64,000 nt of DNA, taken from contig OZ038383.1 in assembly GCA_964036045.1 (NCBI GenBank), positions 65,353,725 through 65,417,724 of the forward strand. The letters are read 5' to 3'. The position numbers were made by a program, and so were the translations under genes. The notes beneath the pieces are model-generated. The model had not been told where the DNA came from. It searched no databases and saw only the letters and a program-made list of their open reading frames with translations. The stretch is from Eutreptiella sp. 'Long Island Sound 2002'. Its lineage: Eukaryota; Euglenozoa; Euglenophyceae; Eutreptiales; Eutreptiaceae. Position 1 is the first letter of the stretch, and each line of letters begins with the position of its first letter. Positions 46,208-58,028 of this stretch are shown here, in pieces.

Positions 46208-48660
46208 ACAATGGTTCCTCGCACGAAGCTCTCAAAGTGGGTCCATACTATGGCCAAAGATGGCTCGTTTCGGCCATTGATGGCAGCTCCACCATGGATG
46301 GCTTGACCCACCATGGTCATTAAATGAATTCCAAACGTCAAAATATATTGATCCAAAGTGTTTTCGGTCCGTGTACACCATCGGAAGAGGAATAAACCTT
46401 TCTTCTTATGGAACAATTCATGGTATTCTTGCATTCCTATCTTTATGACTCAAACGCAAAGAATCACTCGTCAGGTTGATTCTGCTTGCAACTCACAGGG
46501 GTAATGATAGACAATTGAAATAGACACTTGTGGCTTCGGTCTGCAGTTTACTTAAAGGTTACGAAAGTAGTGGTATCGAGATATACCCTGTAGAAGTGAC
46601 CCTATGAAATGCATACAAATGGCATACCAGGACTAGTCAAATGAGGGGCAAGGGGAAAGAGAGGCACCTAAAGGTGCCGGCGAGGCTCCTTGACCTACTC
46701 AGCATCTTACTTTGCCTAGGCATCATGTCCATGCCCAGATTTTGCGGGTCTTTGATTCCGCTGTTTAATTATGATATTGAATGAAGCAACAGTGAAGTCA
46801 AATCATCTTCGCTGGCCTTTGTTAAATTTCTGTAAAGGCCAGTTCATGGTTCCGCGATATTGGTTGCATGGGCGCCAACTGCCGGTGGCTGCGCGAACCG
46901 GCGCGATGCCGGTTCAAGCACGCGCTGAAGCTAAAACCCAGGTCCTGTACCCTTGCCGAGTTCACAGAAAATCGCCCACAAATATGAAGGGGTTTTTCTT
47001 TTCCTTTCAATCATCGCAAAAAATCGAAAAAAAGGCAGCTAGTCCCCTGAACTTTCCCAAAGACTTCAGGTTTCGGGGAACTTGGGATGAGGACTTGTTG
47101 TGGGAAACAAAGTACAATTTTTGACATGAGGAGGGGGGGGTAAAGAATGAGTAGTGAAGGCCATAGGCAGGGTTTTCAAGGGGTTTTCGGACACCAAACA
47201 GTACCCAGTATTACCATTGCCTGGGGCCGCATGCTGGCTGGGTGCATTTTCAAGGCCCTTGTTGAATGTCATGTGGGCCTTTCGAGCCTGCAGCGAGAGG
47301 GGTAGAAACAATGTGAACAAAGGGCGAGTGTACACGTGCGAGTGTGCATGTATACATGAGAGGATATATATGGTGATATGTTCTCTAGAGTTCCCCAGAA
47401 GTGGACTTAGGTTTCCACAATACCCGAGGGGTCCTCTATCCCAACGCCCAACCAAACAGGTTGGGATATGGGCGTGGCATATTTTGGTAGAGGCCCGTGC
47501 GTGGACGTGGATTTCCACAACACACATGGACCCACCTCTCCATGACACACCAGAGCCGGGTGTGCCTCGTGTCCATTGATTGCCTGCATGTGTGTGCATG
47601 TCGGTTTTTTAGGTAGGGGGGGATATGGTTGCCTATTACGAGGGTTATCAACCGTCTCCAGATCAAGCAAGACCTAGTTTTCCTGTTGTTCTTTTTTAAC
47701 TGTGTACACCGGCATCACGTTTACACACGGAGGTGTAAACATGCACCGTCATACACGGTGTAAGGGGGTAGGGGGAGTAATGTTCCTTCGGGGCGTGTGA
47801 TCGGGCCCCCGGGGAGCTGTCTGGCCTGATACCCCAGCAGGACGGTACAGGCCAACTCCCCAAGTTGACGCATGGAGGTTACCCCCTGCTTTACCGCCCG
47901 CCGTTGACACACCCAGAGCAAAGGTAGGACGCAAGCTAAGCTAGGTGTCTATACGCACGCCCCTAAGACACACACGAACACCAAGCAACAAGGTTGCATA
48001 TCTATACACGTGTTCTATTGTGAATATGAGTAACCGTTTGTTGTATGTACGTGAGTGGTTTGTGGGAGGTCTTGTTTGTGTTGGTGTGTATCAGCACCTG
48101 CTCTGGGGCAGCCAGGGCAAGGCCCACACTCTGTGACCCCCTCCAGGCGTGTGTGTACCTCCGGGCCTTGCCGTTAGATGTGCGCACACAATCGTGTCTT
48201 GTGTTTGTTAGCGTGCATCGCTATATTATATGTATATATATATGATATGTAGACGTAGTATGGCTCCTAGTAGGTGGGTTAGCAAGTGAGGTCGGGTTAT
48301 TATTATTCGGTTAAGAGGTGTGTATATTCAAGTTTGTCTACTCACACCCTAACCCCCCATCCGTACCTCCTCCTTTACCCTCTAAGTGGTGCCTCACGTG
48401 AGACACACATGCTAATATTCAGCAGTAGCAAGGACACGGCCCTTGGCTTAGCCGTGCCAACGGGGTCACGATGTTTCCACCACAATCGTGGCTTCTCGGC
48501 ATTCCTCAACACGGCGCTCTGACCGCTTTGTCACCACATTTCTGTTCATTGGGCCGTCTGTTTCCAAGTGGGCCTTTGGCTAGGCCTTGTTCCTTCATTT
48601 TCAAGCAAGCGATCAACAAGCATTATGTCTAACAAGCAAGAGCTCACTCGTTAGTACAAG
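46208..48660. other. Anonymous intergenic sequence
   Basis: No recognisable gene. A short TA-rich microsatellite lies near 48,225-48,245. Open frames of up to 177 codons near 47,066-47,599 exist on both strands without motifs. Confidence 0.5.
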
Positions 48661-48666
48661 CGTTCA

Positions 48667-48702
48667 ATCAAGCACATCAAGCACATCAAGCACATCAAGC
48701 AC
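48667..48702. repeat. ATCAAGCAC minisatellite
   Basis: Four perfect tandem copies of a 9-bp unit, followed by a variant copy. Confidence 0.92.
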
Positions 48703-50932
48703 ATGCAAGCTCTCATAAACTGTCTGAAGCATGAAGGTGCAAGTTGTGGGCATTGTACCGGTGTTTCCATTGGTGCCTAATGTATTTTATCCTTTAACCT
48801 GAGGCCATCGTGGCCTCTTTCCTCTATTCGGTGAGCTACTGCGCGCGCGGTGGGGCCATTGTGACCGGCTTTTTTTAGTGGCCTAAGCGTGACACAAGGC
48901 AAAGGCGGGCACAAGACAGTGGCGCATCGCAAGGCAATAGCACAGCACAAGTCATCAATCACAGTGTGTCATTGTTCAGGTTTGTGAGAAAAATGACTGG
49001 GGTGGCTGTAAGGACCGTTGCCACGGTTTCCCCACGTTGCATTGCAGGACAGGAACTTTTAGCCCCCCGTGGCAACAGGCCCCTTACCGAAGCCATGCGG
49101 ATTTACTTTTTACGTGATCCCTGTTACAGACACAGTTCTAAGCTTTGGGCACACTCGTCTGTCACTGGCGCTGACAGTTTTCCACAAACATAAGATTTTG
49201 GCACTGTCGCACTGCGCCGTTTTGCAGGTACCGCTACCTTTGTAATTGTTTAAAAGTGTGGTTTCACTTTGGCTTTAGTTTTCATTTTCGGGAAAAATCT
49301 CCAATTTTACCTGCTGGATCCCACCATGCCTTTTGCGACATGCGGGGACCAGGCTCTGCGCGCAACAGCTCGCGATTCCGCCTACTACTATTGTAGGATC
49401 TGCGGGATCCCGTTATTTAATTTCCGCATTTTGGCGGTGGTTCGATTCCCACTGTTGGGAGCTAATTCGGCGGCCGTGCGGCCAGCTTTCAGATTGCCAG
49501 CGTAGGTTCGAATCCCTATGGGAGGGATTATGTGCTAACCCAACATTTGCTGTTCTTTGTACATTTGTGACTGTTAAGTTCCTCCTGGGCGTGTACTTCC
49601 TGCCCATGGCAGTTTTTTTAAGTGGGGGGGGTGAAGCAGGTCTCAACCCTACCTTACCATATTGCCCCTAAGAGATCATTACATGACCCTATATATGGGA
49701 CTATTGTATATTATATTCGATTTCCCCGTTAGGAACATAGGATGTGGGATATATAAGGCAATCTTGGATGTTTTATAGTTATATGAATTAGTGGACGATC
49801 AGGTGCATTTTACATATGTGCATATCAGGTATTTCATTGGCTCTGTATCATCTTGTATGTCAAGCAATGTTGCTGCCCATGCAACTACGACCTCTGCTCC
49901 TGACCGTACGGTCTTGTTTCAACATTGTCCTGATTTATCCTGGTGTTCGAGAGCCTATCATGCTCATACTTGCAGTGTTTTGAATAGCATTGTGGTTTTC
50001 TTAACCAAAGTCCATACAAATAAAACAGCAAGGCTTTCTAGGCAAACGACAATATCTTTCTGGTAGCAGAGGCCAAGCACCTCAAGGAGCTTCAGCAGGT
50101 GCCCTTCCACCTCAGAAGCACACAGTCCACAAGAGGAGAGCAAAAACATGGCAAACATGTCCGTGGTATTGAGTTCCAAAACCGTCTCATTCACCGCGAG
50201 ACCAAAGGCTGCCGACCTGGTCAGCCAGACTGTGGTATCCACCAAATGAAGACGAAAACCAAGTGTTCTCTGAAACAGCATAGTGTAACAAGGGGGGCGA
50301 AAAATACTACCAAAGAGGAGGATTACATTGTCCCCCTTACCGTCCCTACTGTTGAAGACTCCATCTTACGCTTGAAAACCACGAGAAGCTCGAGGGTAGG
50401 AACCCCTTGGCTGCTACCCTGGCGTCCGTGGTTGCCTGATTGGATTGCCCTTCCTTCGCCTCCGTTCCGCGTGCTACAGATGAAGAGAGGGCAGGATCCA
50501 GGGTGAGTAAATACCTACGAGGCATAGAACTACCAGAAGCGATTCAACTGTGGGAGCCAGAATGGAAGTAACCTTGCATCAACTCCCTCAACACCGCGGA
50601 GACTTTCACCGATTGCGAGTCGCTGAGGCTGTCAAGGTGGAGCGCGCCCTTCGTCCACAGGAGGACAGTCCTAAACTACTGCCGACTTGGGTGCACCAAT
50701 CCCAGCAACGGTTCTGCTCGTGAGGCAGTGCGGTACCTGAACTCCGTGTCCGGCGCGTCGGGCATCAACATGGGTTAGGGCTGACTGCCTCGCTCCTCAT
50801 CACCTCAGGGGCCCGTCCACTCCGCCTCGCCACAGCCGCCATCGTTGACTCCTTGCTAAGCGCTGTGTACCCGCACGTCCCATGAGACCGTTGAGGTCCT
50901 TAGTAGGGTATTGCGACTAGTGAAGAGAGAAA
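48703..50932. other. Intergenic sequence left of element 3
   Basis: No recognised gene. The last part, from about 50,820 to 50,932, has a coding-like plus-strand peptide (ETVEVLSRVLRLVK) directly before the insertion site of element 3 and may be part of the element that was its target. Two T-arm-like motifs at 49,439 and 49,505 are described separately. Confidence 0.45.
49439..49515 (+). other. Two tRNA B-box-like motifs 66 bp apart
   Basis: GGTTCGATTCC (49,439-49,449) and GGTTCGAATCC (49,505-49,515) match the internal B-box/T-arm consensus of tRNA genes. In both, the flanking stem pairs only if the loop has eight bases rather than seven (GTGG/CCAC and TAGG/CCTA). No acceptor stem or anticodon arm folds around them, so they are not intact tRNA genes. 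They could be a decayed tRNA-derived SINE or chance. Confidence 0.35.
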
Positions 50933-50937
50933 GTTTT

Positions 50938-52088
50938 CAAGTGATTTAAACACTGTTTGTTTTTTTGTGCCTCTCCTGCTGCTTGCTGCTGGTGTAGGGT
51001 TTCCTGCTGCTTGTTTTTGATGAGGAATATTGTTTATTTGCTGAAATACAACCAATCCAGGATAACCCAAGCCAGAGATAAGCAAGTAGAAGAAAATCGG
51101 GAGCAAAGCTTGAAGGGCTGCAGTCACAAAGAGTTAGATAAGGAAAACTATCAACAATAGACACAGCAGCTAGCATACATTGCAACTCAGGATGAAATAT
51201 TTTACATGTTTGGGGAAAACTGATGGGAAAACTGCCCCTAGGGCTCATTCTCATCCACAGTGCCATCTTGAGATGTGCACTCTTTGTTTTTGGGTCCCAT
51301 AGATGCTGAGGTGGCATGGCATGTGGCGATGAGGTCACTGCCATGTCACATGGGATATTCCTACTTAGCTAGGCTGACTGGGTATTGAACCCAGGACCTC
51401 TCAAAAAGAGGTGCCTCAGCCCCCTAGGGTGCATACCACTAGGATAGCTAATAAGGCTTGGAAACTTTCTTTGACATCCAAAACCGGTTTTTTTTGCTCA
51501 CTTCAAAAATGCAAACCAGTTATTGGTTTTTTCATCATATTAAAAACCGGTTATTGGTTTGGACTTATGTATCTAAACCGGTACCGGTTATTGATAATTT
51601 GGCTGTCCAAATGTCAGTTGTACAAGTGGTTTGGACAATACAGAACCACGTAACTATTTATGATTTAATTGCCAATACCGGTTGTTTAGCAAAAAAAAAA
51701 ACCGGTTATTGGCTTGTGTGCAGAAAATGAAACCGGTTATTGGTTTCAACCAACGATGCCAAACAGGTACCGGTTATTGGCAATACCTGAAAAACCGGTT
51801 CCAAGCCCTAATAGCTAAGAATTCATGAGAAAACAAAGATAATTTCATAGGCTCTGCCTTCAGTATATCAGTGCCTCAGCAACCCAGGAAAAGATGTTTT
51901 ACTGCCTATAGCTTGGGGATAAAGGGGTCCACACCACATCCTGATTTAGTTTTTGGTTCCATAGGTCAAAATGTGTTATCACCAATTTTGGTTGGGCCAA
52001 TACTAAGAGAAAAATGCAAGAGTGCTTAGAGCACCTCTACTACAACTAAAGTATACGCTACAGCATTGGGAAAGCACTTTTTCCTACT
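50938..52088 (-). repeat. 3' LTR of element 3, carrying a later insertion
   Basis: It aligns along its length with 58,028-58,821. The only large difference is the 359-bp segment at 51,452-51,810 plus its 8-bp duplication; without these the LTR is about 784 bp against 794 bp on the right. Shared phrases include the CTGCTGCTTGCTGCTGGTG segment and CCTCTCAAAAAGAGGTGCC, an internal palindrome. Confidence 0.9.
51444..51818. mobile_element. 359-bp hAT-like MITE with 8-bp target duplication
   Basis: The element occupies 51,452-51,810 between ATAGCTAA (51,444-51,451) and ATAGCTAA (51,811-51,818). Its ends are inverted repeats: TAAGGCTTGGAAAC on the left and TAGGGCTTGGAACC on the reverse complement of the right, 12 of 14 matching. 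An 8-bp duplication and TAGGGCTTGG-type termini are characteristic of the hAT superfamily. The interior is filled with variants of AACCGGTTATTGG and has no transposase. The right LTR of the host element has the undisturbed site ATAGCTAA at 58,544-58,551, which proves the insertion and its exact boundaries. Confidence 0.93.
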
Positions 52089-52096
52089 CCCTCCTT
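52089..52096 (-). other. Polypurine tract of element 3
   Basis: On the element strand, AAGGAGGG lies directly before the 3' LTR start (AGTAGG). This is the expected place and composition of the plus-strand DNA primer. Confidence 0.75.
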
Positions 52097-54479
52097 GTGC
52101 TGTGGTGGCCACCACTGTCGCATTTTCAGAAAAAAGGGATTTTTTCCTCCTTGGCCTTTCCTTGGTTTCCACACCTACTTTAAAATACCTATAGCCTCCC
52201 TAGCACTGGAAAAGAGCGCTTTACCATGGCCAGCGACTCTTGCTGCATTGTTGATGACAATCTCCAGCAAGAACTTTAGCGCTCTTGGCGCTGCCGGGGT
52301 TCCTGTGGCTTGGTGGGGTTAGAGTAGGGCATGCCAAGACCATATGCATGTGCATCCCTCCCTCCAAGCTGCAGCGTAACACAACCCAACGCCAGACTCT
52401 CATAGGACGCTCGACCCAAGTCTCAAGGAACCTGATGGAGACACCTGTCCTGGTACTGGGGCGAGGGTGCACTGTTTTAATTAGAATTGCCCCAAGGAGG
52501 GGTCTTGATTCTGGTTCAGTCTCCTGCTGCTCCTTTTTGGCCAGAACAGCGGCCTACTCAACGAGGCTTTGCAAGGAGGTCTGTACAACAGAGGAATGGG
52601 AGAATGAGGGAAGAATCCACGCAAGCGCGGAGTGGCAACACCTAAATCCGTCAAATGACGGCCTAGAGTTTTTCTGAAGGCACACACCTGGACAGAATCC
52701 AATTTTGCATCAAATGCACATTTTTGTAAAATTTGTAGTCATCTCTTGATTTTTTAAATCAAGAAATTCTTACGCAGTAAAAGGCAGCGCGCAGGAGCGC
52801 CTCCTAGCGAAGCGCCCGATAATAAAGAAATAATGAGATTATAAACGTACGTCTCACGTAAACAGGAAAATGACGAGACACACATAAATAGATGTGATTA
52901 AAGATTCCACCCACATTGCCAGAATCAACCGAAAATCGAGAATTCGAAAAATAAGAATATGACTTCAATGAATCAGGTATAAACTGCAGGTGTGCTTGTT
53001 CTGTTTGCCCGACGCACAGTGTTCGCCATGTGTCGTCGTTCTGAAGCCTGGTAGCACGATGGAACAGGATAGAGGGATAGATAAGAAGGATTGCAGATGA
53101 TTAGAGGTAAGATCAGGGTGATTAGACAGACACACAAGTGCATAGCGACGTTTTTGGCTTGCGCCTCGTTGTCCTCCTCACCTTGCTTCACTCTCCAGCG
53201 GTAAGTAAGGTGGGTAAGCCCAGGTGGGGCCACCCCCTGGTGGAGTTCGTGATCCTTGGAAAGATTAGGAGAAAAAGAAAAGTTGATAGTACCCTCGTGC
53301 ATGCTCGTACATTCACACACGCATTAGAGGGTGGGCCACGCAAAATGGGCACAGTAAACCTTGTTTAGGATACCCAGAGGCTCCTTAGTACGTTCTTTAA
53401 GAGAGCCTGAAGAATCTCTTAACGCTTGCTTGCCTGACAGGGGTGTTTGAGGACAGCGTATTATAGGTCAAATTGAGAAGCGTATAATACGAGGAGTGTG
53501 GCTTGGTTCCTCAGCCGCAAACACCCATTCATTGGCCTTTGCTTTGCAGGTGAGCAGGTAGGGTGATTGGTGCAGCAGCGTCCCTTTTTTCTTCTTGCCC
53601 TGCTAAACAAGGGCGCTAATCCCACAACCAATTAACTGCGCCTCAGCCGGGAGTTGCGAGGGCAGTTTGACTTCATCGACATCCACGCTGTGCACGCCAC
53701 CTGTGCGATCTTTGCCTCCAAGCCCTAGCAGGGAAACGTGTTGTGACGTCCCTGGCCGGCCACAGTTGCTTAGCAGTGCTGTGTTCTCTTGTCTTCTTCA
53801 CAGGAGGGTCATTAGGGCCAACAACTTTATTCTTCAACACCACCCAGTAGAGCGTGAGTGTAGGAGTGGTAATCCTGAGTGGGGGCTTGAGCCAGTTGCA
53901 GTAGCGCTCGCCCACCAAGATGCTCCCACTGTAGGGTGTGTAGGACCTGTAGTGCGTGTGTCACTGTCCCACCCGTTTCCTGCAATTTTAGCAGGGTTGG
54001 TGGGCTGTGGCAGTGGTTAGGTCAGCGTTTTGGCCACTTAGCAAAATGGCGTTTTCACGCCTTCATAGCTTTTGGCCACCCCTCCCTGTAGTAGACAGAT
54101 AGGTAGGGAAAACAATACCTGGATTAGTACGCTGGGTATTCCCCCAAGGCTTTGCGCCAGCACAGAAATTGGGCGCTTAGGGGAGGGGAGACCCGGGGCG
54201 TACCCCGTGGCATCAATAAGACAACCCTCCAGGTTTAGCAAGCGTGCAGACTTGGGTATAATTAGGACACCACTTCTGCGGCTTGCTCTCAGGACCTTAG
54301 GAATAGCACACTCACACTTACGCTTAGGCAGGTAAGGGTAAGGTTCAGTTCCTAGCTTTAGTCTTGGAGGCAAGCATCTCAGCGAGCCTCAGCAACCCAC
54401 TGAGGTTGCTCTGGGACAGGTAGTCAACCAGAACTGAGTTTAGGCGCCCCTCAGGTAGAACAAACGCAGAGAAGGGCTC
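52097..54479 (-). other. Long 3' region of element 3 without recognised domain
   Basis: About 2.4 kb separate the chromodomain stop from the polypurine tract. Coding-like minus-strand pieces occur at 54,038-54,373 (111 codons, with KVLRASRRSGVLIIP) and 53,673-53,918, neither recognised. The first could be the continuation of pol beyond the chromodomain or an accessory ORF. A perfect small hairpin, CTTGATTT-TTT-AAATCAAG, lies at 52,745-52,763. Confidence 0.45.
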
Positions 54480-55622
54480 TCAGGTGGCCTCTTCGACCCC
54501 AAAGCCTTCGCAGAGGGTGAGGAAGCGCCAACTCTGGCAATAGCAGTGGCGTAGGACAGACTTCACCAGGTAGAAGCCCTCCTTGGCCATTTCCTCGGCG
54601 TTCATGTCGGGGAGTTCCCCTTCAACTTCCATAGGGCTCGCAGCCCCTTGTAGGTCTAGGGGGGCGATCTCCTCGTCGTTAAGCTCCCATGCTTCCCCAC
54701 AGAGGTCTTCAGGATCATAGTAGCGCTTCAGATGTTGAGCAGCGCACACCAGGGTCCCCCCTAGACCGGGAGAACACCGCACGGTGATACGGTGTCCATC
54801 CAGTGATAGAATCTTGTAGAGCCTGAAGTATGGGTCATCGCTGGTGGAGCGTGGCCAGGTCACTAGTTGACTGTGGTGCACCAGCACCCAGTCCCCCTCT
54901 TGGTAGGTGGCCGGTACTTGGTGCTTGTTCTTCTTGTTCCACTGACGCTCCCTTACTCGCTGCAGCATAGCCTCCGCCTTGTCCACCTTCTCTTGTTGCT
55001 CTTGGACCCATTCACCCACAGAAGAATGGGTGTCCTCTGGATAGGGGGCATGTAGGAACCACGCCGGGCGCCCTAAGAATAGATCATGGGGCGAGTAGCC
55101 AGTAGCTGAACTCTCTTGGGAGTTCATCATCAAGGATATGACCGGGAGTAGTCTCACCCAGTCTCTGGTGCGTTCAGTTTTGCACCATATCCTTACATTC
55201 TCCTTGAGGACACGGATCTGTCGCTCAGATAGGGGGTTGCTCGTGTGGGAGTAGGGAATCCCCGTAGACACCTGGACATTGAGGGATCTCAGGACCTTCT
55301 TGTACCAGCTGGTATCTGAGTGTACTCGTACGTCCTCATTGGAGTTGATCTCCTTGGGCGCCGCATAGACACAAAACCACTCCTCCAGGAGTATCTTGAT
55401 AGTCTCCTCCCTGGTAATGTGTTTGGTACATGAGAACACCCTGGTAAACCTGGTCAACCCACAGGTTACCACGAGGGCAAAGTCATGGCCCCCGAACTTC
55501 GGCATCTCCGTGTAGTCCAGGTATAGAACACTGTTAGCACAGTGAGGGATGGGCAGGGTCGAGGAGAGACCTCTGTCCCTGATATCCCCTGGTTTGCAGG
55601 ACCTGCACGGGCACTTGTCCAC
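54480..55622 (-). pseudogene. Integrase core and chromodomain of element 3
   Basis: Counting from 55,622 on the minus strand, the catalytic triad is Asp36 (LYLDYTEMP), Asp97 (NEDVRV) and Glu133 (LSERQIRV), with exactly 35 residues between the last two. The cysteines of the zinc finger (CPCRSC, residues 4-9) open the frame. A GPY/F-like module (PYFRLYKILSLDGHRITV, about 264-281) follows, and a chromodomain occupies about 348-380 (EGFYLVKSVLRH, LCEGFGVEEAT). The frame ends with TGA at 54,482-54,480 exactly where the conserved Trp of the chromodomain (WEP) is expected, so a TGG-to-TGA change has truncated it. The opening codon is GTG inside the zinc finger and is not a real start. Confidence 0.93.
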
Positions 55623-55638
55623 GATAGGCTGGAGGATT

Positions 55639-55956
55639 TTACCGCAGTTGGTCGTCAGTCCACGTACTGTGGAACCACTGCTTGAGTAGCCTCAGGGTAC
55701 GGTCAGCAGCCATATGACCGCTGGACTCATGGGTCCACTTCAGCAGCGCTGGGACTCTGTCACTAGGTACCACGATGCGGTCCGCGTGCCAGAGGTAGCT
55801 CTTGTCCCTCTTCCACTGATCTTGGTTGACCAGGAGGGGTTCAGGGCGTTTCTCAAGCCGCTTGTAGATATCCCCAAACTCCTTCAGGTACTCCGATTGT
55901 TGGAGTCTATCCAAGGGGCGTATCATAGTCATGTTGAGATCCAAGTGGACGTCCAT
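55639..55956 (-). pseudogene. Integrase zinc-finger N-terminus of element 3
   Basis: The two histidines of the HHCC finger (WTHESSGHMAADR) are here, and the paired cysteines lie at the start of the next frame (55,622). A one-base indel near 55,645, between DDQLR and KILQPIVDK, separates the two frames. Ahead of the finger is a helical tether (LKEFGDIYKRLEKRPE) that links to RNase H. Together with the previous feature this would form one integrase. Confidence 0.85.
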
Positions 55957-56090
55957 ACGGCTGAACGCCTACTTAGCCAGCGCTTCAGACCGGGCACCAA
56001 TCAGGGCGTCGAAGTTGTTGCGGCTGATGTAGTTTGCACACTCGTTCTTCACTCCCTGGATATGGTGATAGTACACCTGTAGTGATCCGG
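55957..56090 (-). pseudogene. C-terminal tail of RNase H, edge of the internal deletion
   Basis: A minus-strand peptide reading YYHHIQGVKNECANYISRNN, then RSEALAK, a stop, and AFSRMD matches the end of Ty3/gypsy RNase H (a VxGxxNxxADxxSR-like block with Asn in place of the Asp). It is followed without a gap by the integrase tether. Immediately upstream is gag, so protease, RT and the RNase H core have been removed; the deletion joint lies at about 56,080-56,110. Confidence 0.75.
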
Positions 56091-56999
56091 CATCTTCGCC
56101 TTGGTGCCGGTGTTGGTCTCCTGCTTCTTCCCTTGGACTACGAAGCAGTCTCGCTGCTCGCAGTCAGGGGCATGCTGCAGGTGGCCCTGATTGTCACCGG
56201 CATCACACCAGAAGAGCTCGTTGACGTTCTCCGTGATACGGGCGTGTTTGGGGGTAGTCCCCTGCCCGGGTCTGGATCCTTGGTACCCTTTGCCATGGCT
56301 TCCAGAGCCTCCACCTCCAGGACGGTAGTTGTTCAGGTGCTGGTCGCTTTCTTTCTCCAGCGCCAGCTCCAGGAGTACTACACATAGATCCTCGTAGTGG
56401 AGGGCTCTAGTCTTGCGCTCTGTTGAACGGCACTTGTCCCACAGCTCTCGAGGGAGCTTAGCCACCAACAGAAAAAGCAGGTCGTCGCTGCTGTAGGAAC
56501 CGGGTGTGAATCGTCCAGCCCAGTATTCCAGGTCAGCCAATAGCTCAGAGACCCTGCCAGATTTGGGGTTGTTGGGCAGCATGGGCAGGTTCTGGATCTC
56601 GGCCCTGATGGAGAGGTCGGTTTCATAGGTCAGGTACTGCCTCTCCAAGGCAACCAACACATCGGCAAAGGTGGCGGACTTAGTCACGATCTGTTTCAGC
56701 TGCTTCTCCAGGTATTTGGTCTTGCAACACTGCAGGAGCAGATCGCACTTGACCCGTCAACTAGCGTTGGTTTGGCCGGTCAATCGGAAAACCCGGCCAT
56801 TATTCTCAGCGAACTTGCTGAGGTTCTTGCATGTGAACTCAGGCAGGTTCACCACAATCTTGGAGGTGACAATAGCCTTAGCCTCCTGAGACCTGCGCCC
56901 CCCAGGGCGTTGGGTCTTGTTCTTCTTCTTCTTGTTCTTCTCACTCGGGTTCTCCGGGTCCTCCGGGTCGTCGTCCTCCGAGGGCGAAGCAGAAGTCAT
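56085..56999 (-). pseudogene. gag: gag capsid and nucleocapsid of element 3
   Basis: Two minus-strand pieces in the same frame, 56,757-56,999 and 56,085-56,756, are separated by one TGA at 56,759-56,757 where Trp would suit (NAS-stop-RVKCDLLLQ). The product has a Lys/Arg-rich start, then the capsid-like helices (FADVLVALERQYLTYETDL, AEIQNLPMLPNNPKSGRV, LAKLPRELWDKC). A Gly-rich linker and a Cys-His cluster (CDAGDNQGHLQHAPDC) resemble a variant zinc knuckle. The same capsid motif recurs on the plus strand at 59,200-59,350, showing a dispersed family. Confidence 0.8.
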
Positions 57000-57939
57000 C
57001 GAAAGGGCTTCCAGGTATCGCTGCAGGGGTCGGCATCGGTCGCCTCCTCAGGCTCCCCAGGGTGTTTGTCAGCCCTGCCACCAGGTGGTTGGCGTGTACT
57101 TGATGGGGTGATATTCCCACCGTGGTAGGTGACGCTTGGGGCGGTATCAGGGGCTCCAGTTTATCTCCAATCTCTTGAGTGAGGTCGCCAACAATTTTAG
57201 GGGTGGCTCCTCGGAGCACCTAGTACATCTCCGACCGTGTCAGGGACCTGTTGGAGGATCTCCCTGATCCTCTACTCCTGCTCCCGCATGACTCAGGTTC
57301 TCTCCCCAACCCACTCAAGGTTGCATACCCAGGAACATCCACATAGGCTCCCGTAGCGGGTAGAGGATGGTGATAGTCAGCCGCATACCATCGCGGCACA
57401 GAACTGGAGGTCATCGGCTCACTGGTGGTCGTTGCCTCGGGAAACGCAGTGGTAGGTGGGTTCACACCATAGGCAGGGTAGGTAGGCATACCAGTAAAGC
57501 CTATGCCCTCAGCCATAGGCGGGTTGGTTATGGGTGTGGATGTTGCAGCGGCTGGGTCTGGAGTTGGGAGTGTGGTGGTTATAGGAGAGGGTGATGCGTT
57601 GAGGCCAGAAGTGCTTGGTGCGCCCTCAAAGGTAGGATCATTCGTCGGGTCGTGCCCTTGGTCTGCTTCTTCGTCTGCTATGCTTTCTCCAGCATCCTTC
57701 TCCCTCTCTCTCTCTTTCTCTTCACAGGATGGGTGTCCACCTCCTTGACTGAGAGGGCCCGGAAGGCCGACTGAAGACCTTCCATCGAATCCTCCGCCAC
57801 GTCCTCTGGCCCATTTAAGGGCTCCGATGGTACAGCGCTAGGTCCAGGTCCAGGTTCACCAGATGCTGGCATTGCTGGTGCCTCAGGCGCCGTCTTCACG
57901 TCGGTGTCCTCTCTCTTGGTGTCGATATTCGTTCGCCAT
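57000..57939 (-). pseudogene. gag: gag N-terminal leader of element 3, frame-broken
   Basis: Coding-like pieces at 57,678-57,899 (Pro/Ala/Glu-rich, then basic), 57,220-57,516 and 56,941-57,219 (KIVGDLTQEIGDKLEPLIPP) precede the capsid. The likely start is ATG at 57,939-57,937 (MANEYRHQER), which is out of frame with the next piece because of slippage in a GAGAGAG run near 57,912. Disordered, low-conservation leaders are common in gag proteins. The distance from this ATG to the LTR is only about 90 bp. Confidence 0.55.
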
Positions 57940-58012
57940 TCTTGCTTATATATGACTGTTCTCGGCGCACTGGATGTACGGCACGGGGTTGCTGCCGGTA
58001 CCCAGAGACAGT

Positions 58013-58028
58013 CTGCCTCTTGCTACCA
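58013..58028 (-). other. Primer-binding-site candidate of element 3
   Basis: On the element strand TGGTAGCAAGAGGCAG starts directly after the 5' LTR. TGG is the complement of the universal tRNA CCA end, and TGGTAGCA/TGGTATCA sequences are typical of initiator-Met-tRNA primers. The exact tRNA cannot be named without the host tRNA set. Confidence 0.65.

Noticed and set aside
49380-49530. Intact tRNA genes
   Set aside because: Only T-arm-like motifs are present. No acceptor stem pairs across them and the T loops would have eight bases.
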